Assembly (NCBI GenBank): GCA_963920665.1
Contig: OY987266.1
Coordinates: forward strand, 24,416,248 to 24,480,247
Source of the DNA: Straminergon stramineum
Taxonomy: Eukaryota > Streptophyta > Bryopsida > Hypnales > Calliergonaceae
DNA length: 64,000 nt
Reading direction: 5' to 3'
Shown here: piece by piece, positions 1 to 12,600 of the stretch
Layout of the letters: every line of letters starts with the position of its first letter
Position numbering within the stretch: position 1 is the stretch's first letter
The notes under the pieces: model-generated
What the model was told of the DNA's origin: nothing
The model's database searches: none
The model's input: the letters and a program-made list of their open reading frames with translations, nothing else
Program-made: the position numbers and the translations under genes

Positions 1-471
1 GCCTTGAGCCTAGGTGTAAGTAGATATTCTACAACTATTGAAGGTGTTCATAACATACATACTTATAATATGAGTACCCTATAACCATGTAAGGTGCTTG
101 TAACATAGGTACCTATAATATAAATGTACTATAACCATAGAAGGTACCTATAACATAGGTACCTAAAATATAGACACTCATAATATAAACATCCTATAAC
201 CATAGAAGGTGCCTATAACATGGGTACTTACAACATAGACACCTATAATATAAACATCATGTAACCATAGAAGGTGCTTATAACACAAGTACCTACAACA
301 TAGACACCTATAATATGAACATCATATATCCATAGAAGGTACTTATAACATAGGTACCTACAACATAGACATCCTATAACTATAGAAGGTACCTATAATA
401 TAGGTACGAATAACATAGGAGCCTAGGCTTCTAAGCTCATGGGCTCAAGATCCTAGGCTCACATGCTAGCA
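1..471 (+). repeat. Decayed minisatellite inside a TIR element, copy 1 (left-truncated)
   Basis: Degenerate tandem units built on CATAGAAGGTACCTATAAC and ATAGACACCTATAATATAAA fill 40-410. The right flank reads cctaggctcacatgctagca, the same end as in the copies at 9.3 and 16.3 kb. The left end is outside the window. Confidence 0.75.
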
Positions 472-608
472 ACCGTGGTAATTATGGGCACTTAAATTTT
501 GTAAAAATATTTCAAATTAATTAATTTGGAAAATGATACTTCAACTATAGTATGTTCAAATGCATAGGATCATTTAAATGATGTTATGAATATGGATTTT
601 GTTTCTAG

Positions 609-695
609 GAATCAAAAAGATACTTCAATGACCTCAAGATTCGTGTAAAGAAAAGAATTGAGGAAAACTTCAACAATGTACAAAATAAACGAGTT
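609..695 (+). CDS. SPEF2: SPEF2-like exon 1 in window
   Basis: Acceptor tttctag, donor gtaagtg, 29 codons, phase 0 at both ends. It encodes a basic helical stretch (ESKRYFNDLKIRVKKRIEEN). It is not in the long-ORF set; it was found because its splice sites are strong and its reading joins directly to the coiled coil of the next exon. Confidence 0.65.
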
Positions 696-3600
696 GTAAG
701 TGACCATTTGAAATAGATCGTTGAAATGGACAATACATATAACTTCTATTATTGAATAGTAGTAGTTTTACCATTGCCACATTTGCATCAACAATTGGTT
801 ACATCATCAAGCAATTGCTATAAACTAGTGAAAATCAAGCTACAAAGATTTTATTGGGGTTTTGGAAGAAAAGATGAATAAAAATTAGCATTGATGAAAC
901 ATGACACTCTTTGAATTTCATATAAGAAATTTATGTCAAATTTTAAAAAAATTGAAATAATCACTTCTTGCTAAAGTGTTCCGATAGGATTGCATTCAAA
1001 TGATTTAAGATACAAAATTATTCAAATTGACTTGCACAAGTCTTTTGAACAGGGCTTGTAGAGGTTAAAGAAGTGCTTTCATTTGATTGTTTGATACAAA
1101 TGTGACCATCTAAACTAAAGTGGATAGACACACTTTATAACAAAAACAAATAGAAGTGTTATGAAAAACTCATTTAGGTTTACATCCATTGTTATTTTTT
1201 ATTTGCTCTGAGGTCTAGATCCTTTAGTATAAATTACTAATGAATCTTTGAGTTTGTCATTCAATAATTCACTTTGACAATCTACAACATTCTAATATAA
1301 AAAGAAAATAAATTGAAATAACGGATAGATCTTAAAACAATTTCCACCTTTTTAATTAGACTTTGTATTCAAATTCAAGAGATATCATAAAGACATCAAA
1401 TAATAAAAATGAAATCACTCAAATTCTTTAACCCATTTTATAAATGATCACTATGCTATAAATTTATTTATAAATTTGTATTTATATCTTTAGAACCAAA
1501 GATAGATCATATTTTCAAAAATGTGAAGGGGTATTAGAAAGAACAATCCTTGAAGTATTACATTGTTTCGAAAGAACTCCATAAGTGATGTAATGTGAGT
1601 TTTTAGGAAGGTTGGTAACACTTTCAATTGGTACAAATGTAGAAAGGAATCAATGATTGCAAGAAACACCTCTTGATTTTGTTGTGATTTCATAGTACTC
1701 ATGCTTAGTTTTCTAGACTCTAGAAGAGATTTGAGGGCATGAAGAGTCCACCAATTATTTTGAGTTCCCAAGGTGTGGAAACTCACCACACCAACAGTAT
1801 GATGTGGCACAGGCACTACTACATCTTAAAATAATTTTAATTTTAATTATTTTTTTGGAAAAAATATTTTTCTAATTCAGTTTTAGGTTTATTAGTACTT
1901 TTTTAAATTGGGAAAAATAATTCCAAAAATTCAGAAATTTAGCCCATTATGAGATGGTTCCCAATTTCTGGTAGCATAGGAAACAATGCAGGGAATAGCC
2001 TTGAAATGGGCTCTTGAAGCCCTCAATTCTCCTCTAATGGCACTTTAAAATTAGGAAAAAAATTTTAATTTTTTCAAAATATGGCCAAGGTATACACCTT
2101 CAAGAAGGTTATATCCAAAGAAGATAAATCATAGAAAAAATTTCTAAGTAGGAGAATTGTAAAAATGCAAAATCTCAAGAAAATTCATACTTTGATGTTT
2201 AAATCTTTTTAAATAGGGAATTTTTTTAATATATATATATATATATTTTTTTTTTTATTTTTTTATTTTTTTTATTTTTTATTTTTATTTTTATTTTTTT
2301 TTTTTATTTTTTTATTTTTTTCAATTTGTAACAACTCTATGGACATGGTCCTTTACCAAAAGAACCACCAAAATAATTTTTATATGTTTCAAAATTCAAG
2401 AAAAAGAATGTTCACTTTGTGGACTTCCATATAACATAAAATTAACTATTTTTAGAAATAATTTGGATAGTAGCTACAAGTCTATCAAAAAACCATCCCC
2501 TCCAAATTACAACTCCAAATTCATTTGGGGGGTACTGAATAGTATGGAGTCCTAAGCCCTTCCAAATTGGTAAGTGTGACAAAATTGGGGGATCTTTTTG
2601 GATAGTAAAAAAATAGGAAATTGCAAAAAAAAATTAGGAAAGGTTTTCAATTGTCATGAATATCTTATTAACGAATCTTGAGTCATTTGGAGTCAAAATG
2701 CAAAAGTTATGGCCAAAAAACAAATCAACATGCATACACACTATGACAAAAAAATTGTACAAGTGTTTCTTGCAAGATTTCACCCCAATACGATTTAGAG
2801 AAAAGTATGTGATTATTGAAATTATAAATTGATATAAACATTGAGAAAGACTTTTTTATAACAAATGACCAACCTCATTGTATACATGGTCAAGTTTGGT
2901 CAACCCTTAAAATAATATCATGCATAAAAATATGGTGATGAATAATTTAGTATTTATTTTAAAATGAAAATGGAAAAATAGGACCCATAGATCATATTCA
3001 TATCACTCAATCTACATTTGCACTAATCACTGCTTGTGAATATATTTAGGACCTTTTGATTCTAGTTGAATACTATTTTGTGATTTTTGCAAATACTTTT
3101 TTGTTTTCAGTATTAAATATAAAATTGTAATTATGAAAAAAATTATCCTTTTTAATTGATTATTTACTGAAGTCATTTTTAAAAGACCTGTCTTTTGCAA
3201 ATAATTTTTTACGATACCTAATTTGACTTTTGAAGTATGAAATAGTTGTTACAATGAGTTTCAATTAATATAAAAATTTAAAAGAATTTTATGGATGAAA
3301 AAAAACTTTTGTACTTGTAGAGCATCCTTGAATTCCTTAATTATCTAAAATTTGCTTTTCAACATGTTGGTATGTAAGTGGTCAAATCCAACCCTATAAT
3401 TTTCTTTGAAAAAATAATTTTAATTTTCACATAAACATAATTTAACAAAGGAAGACTTGCATGTAAATTCCAATAATGTCTTACTTCCACATAAATTGAA
3501 GACTAATATTATGTATTCTATATTATAAAATATTATGATACTAATGCTAGGGCAAATGTATTGAATATTATTTATTACTTCCTCTGTCCCAAAATGATCA

Positions 3601-6600
3601 CCTTGTTGGCCTCAATTTTTTGTCCCAAAATGATCTTCTTGTTGCACTCTGTGATGTTGAGAATTGGTCAAATTCAACTTTCAATTGCTACTTGGGACTA
3701 GCTAAACAATTCCAAGCAACATTTTTCCTTCCATCCATGCAATCAACAATCAAAAGACAAATTAAATGACTAAAGGAGTCAATCAACACTATTTGTTCTT
3801 ATTTTTTGCACCTCTTTGAGTCTTGCTTGATTGAAGGAGATGAAGTTTTAGGAGGTAGTACAAAGGTCCACATATGGTCTTGGGCCTAAACTAACTACCT
3901 ACAAAATGACAGCCTCACACTCAACAACTATGTGCCTAGTGGTGCTCCTAGAAAATGCTCCAAAAAATTCACTTTACAATACTTCAAAATTACACTTTGA
4001 AAAGGGTTCTTAAATTTAATTTTTAAGACACTTTGAGTGCACCAAACCCTACATACACCACAAAATGGTTTTTAAAAATGTTATTTTTAGCCTTAATCTA
4101 GAACACTTTGTCTAACATGAAGATCATTTTGGGACAGAGGGAGTATTAAGTTACACTTCACTTTCAAAGTTGATTTCATTTATAGTATCAAGTGGAATTT
4201 TTACAAATTCAATATCATTTAAATATTTGAAATATCTTATTTATATATATTTTTTTAAATAATTCTCAATGGGCAAAAAAGGACACGATTTCTTTTTTAG
4301 TTTTTTATAGCCATTATAAAGTCTGTTCTAAATGTCTCAAAAAAAATTTCTTGGATGTTTTATCATCCTTGTTTTCTTTTGACATGCCATGAGTTTTTTA
4401 CTTACTTTTTCATTTAAGATACAAATTTCTCAATTTAAATTCTCTATTCAAGATAATATCTATTTCAAATGAAAAATTTAAGAATACTCCTAGTATTTAT
4501 TTATTTATTTATTTATTACAATTCAGAAGATCAAAAAAGGCTTTCATTATATTAACCATGAAGGTTCGATTTGCTTGGTGAATTTAAATTTAAAAAAATT
4601 CCTCATTCTTAACTTCATATTTGATTGGTTACTTATTTTTCTTAAATGATATGAAGATAAAGACAAAGCTTATTGCTTGTGACTTCAATCATATTGTTGA
4701 CTAAAGTCAATTATGTAATTTGAAAATTAAATCTTATGATTTACAAATATGAAGGTGCAAATCACTAAAATATATATATTTATTTCATTTACATACTATT
4801 CACCAAAGATATTTTTGTCAAAAAATTCACATAGAGCTTTTTTTTAAACTTAAGTATTTTAATTGATTTCATAGTAAAGTCAATTTATGATCACTTGGTA
4901 TGGATTAGAATACAACTGATTTTTTGGATAAGAGTAAAAGAATTCACTATTGGTACCAAATAAACTTTATTTTGTGTCAAAATTATACATGTAATTATAC
5001 ATTTAATGATACATAAAATTGAATATTTGGAAAGACTATCTAGAGGACCTTATCAAATATCCTATCAAAGTTGCTAAATTTTTTTTTGTTACTATAAGTT
5101 TTGTTAAAGGAAAAATCTAATTAACAATTTTAGAAATGTTTGCATTCATTTAGTACATATACATATATTTAGATTCATATGCACAATAATTTTGCATTGC
5201 TAGCTCACTTGTGATCTAATTCTCATTTAATATGAAACCTTGTAGGAAGTTATTCGCTTGATTGAAGAACAAACACAAAAAGAAAAAGAAGCTCGTCAAA
5301 AACATGATATAGATCATGCTTTCATAGATATTCATGGTCCAAAAATTGAAAAAGAAAGGGAGGAGAAAAGGATAGAAGAAGAGCAACTAAGAAGACATGA
5401 AGAAAAGAAATTGATCATACAAAGCATATTAGAAGAAAAAAGAGAATTGGAAAAGATTTTAACTTTGGAACGAGATAAAATGGTTTTATCCTTGATGCGC
5501 CAAGATTATGGGGATGAAGTCCTCTCCATCCTTGTTATATGGCAGGCACCTATACTACCAATTATTTGCAAAAGTTCTATTCTTGTGACATCTATATATT
5601 GAAAATAAAAATATAATGAAGTAGTTGATATTGTAATAAGTTCATGAAGAAGTTCAATTCCTTTATTGATATTCAAAAATTGTATCTTTGGCAATACACT
5701 TTAAAGTATATAAGGTTTATTCTATGGTCTCAAAAATATCATAGAATCAAAGATTGTAAAATCCTATTGTGTTGAGATTTTAGCAATCTTCCTATGTTCG
5801 CAATTACCATGTAGAGTCATCTTAATGATGAAAAACAATGTTTTTCAAATATATATAAAATATATTTTAAGTAGGATTTAACACACCATTTGGTGTACAT
5901 GATAAGAAAGGCATTCAATTTATTTTATTTCTCAAGAAACTATTAGTGCTCAATTTTATCAAATTATATTAGATTCTTTTTCCTATGATATTTTGAAAAC
6001 CTTGTATTTTAATTGGAACTTCTCCAAGATCAATTTTATATTTGATTGGCACACATGAAGTTTCCTCTACCTTAAAGTTCAAACTTAATTAGATAAATTA
6101 TTACAGATTTTTTATCTATATTTGATAAATATAGGCAAAGGTTTTAGAACGAAAGGATCTTGGAAAACGATTCTTGCTTCATGGATGTCTTTATTCTTTA
6201 AAAGGTCTTTGATCCCCAAAACAAGATGCATCTTAGAAACTAAATGCATATTTGTATTTGATTGAAACTAAAATAATGACAAGTTTAGTTTCTACTACAT
6301 TGAAAATTTTGAATATTTCCAAGATCTCAACAAATCATTACAATTGAAAGCTTTGTTGTGTTAGAACCCAAATCATACAATTGTGTGTTTTTCAAACAAT
6401 GTGATTTGTGTTTTTTTAGTTTCTATATTTTTTTTTAAATTGGTAATTTTATTTCTACATGATTTATTTTGAAAGGAAAAAATTATATATATAAATCATT
6501 GAAAAACAGAAATCCAGTAAAAATATTAAAATTACATCAATAAATTATATAAAGGCTAAATCTAACTTGACAATGGTCATTTAATTTGAATTTGGTGATT

Positions 6601-9600
6601 GGGGTGTAAGCAAAATAAAAATAAGAAATTTAAAATATTTACTCTATTCTTAATTCCTACTTCTACTCAAAGAACGTAACATTGATTCAATTTTTTTGGA
6701 TTTAAAAAAATTATTTTCATATTTTATTATAAATTTTAAAGAAATCATTATTTTTCACAATACTAATTGAGATTTTCTACATTGATAGACTAAGTATAGT
6801 CTCATATAATAAACATAACATTATAAATGTTAATTAGAAAATAATTTTATAGTTAAATTAAGTATGGAAATAAGGTTTGACTATGTGACCATGGAATTGA
6901 TCTCTAACCTTGAAAGGACAAAACTTATCACTAAATGATTTGATTTTTTTGAACCAATAGGTTCATTCTTCATTTCTATAGTTATATTGAAAGTCATCCT
7001 TCTCGGCTTAAGGGGATTAAAAGGAAATTACTATTCTTATTCTCTAGGCAAGTGTGATGATATTTTTGATGTTAAAAAAAAAATTAATCTTTGGCATTAA
7101 TTTTCAATAATTATCATATTCTGCAAATTGTAGAGAAGAAAAGAGGAGGAAGAAAGAAAACGCTTAATGCATGAAAAAATAGACCGTGACTTGGCTATTT
7201 CACAGGTTGCTACTAAATTTCAATACATCATAATTTAACTCCCCCAAAGAAATTAAACATTAAGAGTGGTGACAAACAAATAATATAATAATTTATTACA
7301 TCACCAAATTTTATCCCACTTATTAACAAATCTCCTATCTTTTCAATTCAAGGTTGCACAAAACCAAACAAAAGAAATCTTAGTATGGATTGTTTGTCTC
7401 AAATGAAATTATAATAATATTGATTATGTGCATGGAAAATTTGAGAAAGATGATAATCTCAAACATGTGTGTAGGTTTTTGAAATCAGTGCAAGGATCGG
7501 GGATTACAAATTGAATGTGGATACTCATCTTTCAAAAAGTGAATGGAGAGAGTGGACTACTTTGTATGTTGTGGATGCCTTACCTTCTTTGCCTTCACCA
7601 TTATGTGTTGGTTGCTCAAATGAGAATGATCTACTCTATGGAAAGGTACCCATCTTTGTATTTTGTGAAATTGCTCGAATTTTATTATTTCGAAATGAGT
7701 ATTAAGTATTTAATTATTCTTTTTCTTTTTATATTATCCAATGAACCTCCAAAAGACCAAGTAGTTGTTGGATGACCAATTGAAAATTTTGGTAGGTTTC
7801 TATGATGTCAATTTTCAATGTATCATTTTGAGATTTTGACACAAGGTGTAGGAATGTATTCTAGGCATTTTTTTTATGATTCGGTGTATGGATCAAAATT
7901 TATGGTGCCCTAAAAAGTCTAGGATCTCTAGGACAATTTTTTAGTCCTTAGATTGTCACCTTGGTCTTGATATTTCTTTTGTTTAGATTTTAAACCTCAA
8001 AAGAGTCCTTTTAGCATAGAATAATGTCAAAGAAGATGTTTGAAGGGCACATAACAAAAACTTAATATGATCCTTAAGACCTAGAAAGAATTTACTAGAA
8101 CCCCTCATGTAGAAATTGTGCTAAAACAAAGCCAAAAAATGAAATAGAAGGTCCAACCAAAATATCACTTACATGGATAATTATCCTTGTGCATGCAACC
8201 AATTGGATGAAAAATGATAGAAATACAATCCCAAAAGGATTGTGGTTCATCTCCAAGAATAGTATAATTGAATTTGGTCTTAGATTAGGAAGTCTTGCAA
8301 ATTTATTGTCCATTTGGAGGAAATGAGTAAATTATGCATTTATACATAAATAAAATTCCAACCCCAACCAAAAGAAGGGAAAACACAACTAGAGGCCGAA
8401 AGAGAGTATCTTTGACTAAAAAACACTTTAGAATCCAACAATGTGATCAGAGCACCAATATTCCCCATCGATTGAAAGATGTTGTATAACTTACCAAATA
8501 TGAGATAACTTGTGATGTACATCTTCAATTGGAAGTGCAAAGTAAGAAAATGAACTTGCTCTTATGTACTTAAAGTCTTTTGGAGGCTACATGTAAAGTT
8601 TTATGATTTACCAAATTGTACAAGTTAGTCTTTTTGAAAGTCAACCATTGTGGCCCCAAAAAACAATATAGAAAGTTCTAAGTGATAGTGATGGGCTTCA
8701 ACAAGTTTTGATAGGACCCAAATGGACAACTTTATCAATTATTGGTTAGTTTTTTAACAGAATGAGTCGTTGACCAACATTCCAAGAACACTTAACATCA
8801 AAACAAGGTCCAACTAGAGTATTTTTTTATTCTAATAAAATCCAAGTAAGTCAAAATCCTTGGGAATGAAAAACTCCTTATTCCAAGATTTGGAACTTCC
8901 GCCAACTTTGTAAGTCCAAATGACTAGAGAAAGGGGGTAAGGGATTGTACATGCTCGTATAGGCCTTTTAAGTCAATGGAAAAATTGATTTTTGATTTGG
9001 AGATTTTCTCCAAAAATTAGAATAGTCAAGCAACGTAGATTTGACTTCTTTCAGTTTTTGGTAAATTAGCATTAAAACTAAGAAAAACCTTGAGAAATGT
9101 ATAATAGTCTTCTCTCCTTTCTTCTTGAATACCCCATTTTCATTTTGAAAACTTGTTTTTTTTCATTATAGTGTTTTTTTGGCTAATTTGACCAAATTGA
9201 CTCTAAAGACTTTAGTCTTTGGAGCAAGTGTTTTATTAAATGATATTGTTAGAGACTTTGTAAGGATTTCTCTGTGCTTAATTTGGTGGATATAGGATCT
9301 TTACTAACAAAGGTTGTTAGCATGTGAGCCTAGGATCTTGAGCTCATGAATCTAGGATCTTGAGTTCATGAGTCTAGGAGTCTAGGCACCTATGTTATCA
9401 GCACCTTCCATAATTATAGGATATCTATTTTATAGGTGACTATATTATAGATACCTATGTCGTAAGTACCTTCCATGGTTATAGGATACCTATATTGTAG
9501 GTAACTCCAATGGTTGTAGACTACCTACTTATACCTAGGCTCAAGGCTCTTAGGCTTGTATTTTTAGGTTCACATGCTAGCATTGTTACCCTACCAACCT

Positions 9601-12600
9601 TGACAATTTCTACAGCAAATTAACCAATGTTTTGCTCTCATTTCCTAGTTTTCATGGTTTTGTGGCTCATGGTTGAATTTCTTTTATGTTTCTTGAGTTT
9701 GGGAGTCTTGTACTACCTTCCTAGTGTGAAAGTTTGTGATGGTGACTTGTCACCCTAGTGAGAATTTCCAGAGAGTGTTGTGAGAATTTTGTATATCATT
9801 TGGTGTTTTTTTACATTTATAATTCATGTCCCAACTAATAGATGACGGGACTTTGACCTAGATTTTGGCTATTTTATGCATTTCTAAACTTCTTTTCTTT
9901 TTGTGATAGTTTACATACCAAAAAAATTCATAGAGGGAGAAACTTTGAATCCATAGTGTCTCTAAAACCCAAGCCTTTCAATTATTCTCCATTAATTTTT
10001 TAGTAAGTTGTACCTTCAAATCTCATGACCATTTGGCCCCACTTCTAGTTCATGATAAAAGTCCCTTTGGCTCAATCCCAAATAAGCTTAGCTTGCAAGT
10101 CCCCAATTCAAAATCAATTAGCACTAGAGGTTCATTTCGTTGATCCACAATCTCATCTGGGGAATGAAAGTCTCCATATTGATCCATATTCCTCAATGAC
10201 TGCACAAAATTGAATGTTGGGTTGTTAGAACCACCATTGGGGTGTACGAAATTGCCAATGCTTCCAAATCTATTCTAACATTAAAAAAAATTTAGTTATT
10301 AACCAAGAAATAAAATGGATGAAGTTTATAAAAATACAATTTTTCCAAAACTTTGGACCCTTCTAATTGTTTGTATAAACTCCATTTATAAGTATAATAC
10401 CAAATTAGAATTGGCACGACATTGGCTACTAGTCCACATTATGTAATCAAAATTGGAATAAGATGGACCAAAATTTTTACCCTTTGAGTTAGCTAGATTC
10501 ACCAAAACTTATTCTTGTAGTTTCAATCCATTGTAATTTTGTAAGTGATCCTTGAGATATTGAGGAATAATAATTAACAAAAACTTGTTCATTGCTTAAA
10601 AGGCCAATTGGATGACATTTAGATACCTAAACTTTAAAATCACACATTAAACAAAACCAAACCTAGTTGTACTTGCTTTATCTCAAGGGTGGATAAAAGA
10701 AGTTTATCGTGCTTTATGTCAAGGGAGAATAAAAGAAGCTCACACATTTCGGGGTGGCTTAGAAATCTTTTGCTAAAGTCCACATCTACCTCTGAAATTT
10801 GGCATGTATGTAATTCACATGACATAGGATGCAACTATAAAAATACCCATATGTAGTGCAAAAATCTCACTTTAGGAGGAATTAAAGATTGTTGACCCTT
10901 TTGAGCAAGGTCCATATTAAAAACTTTTTCTTCTAACTATAAACACTATAATCTTTCAATCCATGTATTCAAAGTTTTTAAATTTTTTTCAGACATTTCC
11001 ACTGTAGTCTAGTACGAAATCACTAGGTTCAAATTTGAAAAACCTTTTTTTTTCATTCTTTGATCATTTATGCTAGGAATGTACTATGGTCCTTTAGGTA
11101 TTAACCACGTGTAATTCAAAAAAATCTATAAAAATGCAAACATGATGCATATACAATCAAATGTAATGAGGTGTGAGCAATTAACCCCTACCCTTGGGAA
11201 AAAGCAAGCACAACTAGGATCTGTAAACCCTAATTTCCCAAAGCCTCTTTTTTACCAAAAACACTCCAAACTGCAATTTCTACTACAAAGAGCAAAAAAC
11301 TATACAAATTGCTTGTTTGTTTTGCAAATTTAACTATAAGGTCTCATACTATAATAGCATAAGAATGTAAGAATGTATAAAATAAATTTCAAAAGCTTTC
11401 ACCCTGTAGATTTTAAGATATTTGCATTTAAAGTGAGGTAAGCAAGTTATTGAGCAAAATCTTTAACTCGTCTCTTTGAGTTTGAATCTTATTAGTTAAA
11501 AAAATTTGCACCAAAAATTTGATATAAAAGAAAATTATATTGATCATTTGAATTGAAAGTCTAGGATAAAAAAAAATTCTCATTATTTTTATTCTTTAAC
11601 AAATGATTAAGTAGAAGTAGGTGTGAGATTGAAGGAAAAACTAAACCATTAATAGTTCTAAAATGGATTTGAGAAATACTAATTCCAATGGTGGGATTGA
11701 TCTAGCAAGCATAATTATCCCCTAAATGCGTCGACATCCACTTTCTGGATGATGAACAAATTGAAACTCTGGTTTCATCTTCCTAACTACTTGGATGAAA
11801 GTTATTTTAATTTGTGAAGATAAGTTATCAAGTTTTTGTCCTATATAAGGGTTGGATTTGGTGTTATTAGAGTTCATATTTTTCTAAAATTACAAATGTG
11901 CAAGTATGTCAAGTAGTCAAACTGCATTGATTCTAGGTCAAAAGTGGATTAGCCAAAATGAGGTCATAGATAGGATGAACACAAAAATTTCAAAAAATGA
12001 CCATGTGAAGAGAACCTCATTTCAAATCTGTTCCAACAAATTTTACTCAAAAAAATGATAATATTTTACTTGCAATCAAATTTGAAGTAATTTTGGAATT
12101 TCTCTTTCAAAATTTATAAAAGAAAGATTGGTGATAGCATTGGTGAATCTAATCATACAATTGGAATCTAAAAATCAAAATCTACAACTTTTATTTGTTT
12201 ACCAATTCCAAATTATGCTTCCAAATAGCACTTTATAATGATTTTTCTCAAAACGTCAATTCTGGAGATGAATCTAGATGTTTAGGGATTAACTTTGTCA
12301 AATTTTTTTGGAACATTGTGAAAATTAAGTTTAGAAATAAATCTAATACTTTAATTTCTTAATAAGTTTCTATGCTTGCCTACAAAACAAGAAGCTTCAT
12401 ATCTTTCACATCACTAATCCAAATGGAATGATCAAATCTTTCTATGTTGAAAAAAATTAATCTATGAAAAAAAGAATTATTTTCTATTTCAATTTTTTAT
12501 GGATTTTTTTGTTTCCCATTCTCCCTTGTTTTGAGCTCATTGTGGCGTAACCTTTGTTTTTGGTAACATTGGAAATAAAAATTTTATTCCCCCCAAAGCT

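Larger units (their letters stand above)
696..5245. other. Intron 1 of the SPEF2-like gene
   Basis: 4,550 bp of AT-rich sequence holding the T-rich tract and the Stowaway-like MITE. The small minus-strand open frame at 1490-1816 shows no domain and no supporting signal. An unseen exon cannot be excluded. Confidence 0.6.

Noticed and set aside
1..430. CRISPR-like or telomere-like repeat array
   Set aside because: Units are degenerate, without constant repeats and unique spacers, and the array is bounded by the ends seen in two other copies. It is a decayed minisatellite in a eukaryotic genome.
2226..2322. Poly(A) tail of a retrotransposon
   Set aside because: No reverse-transcriptase remnants or target duplication beside it; low-complexity T-rich tract only.
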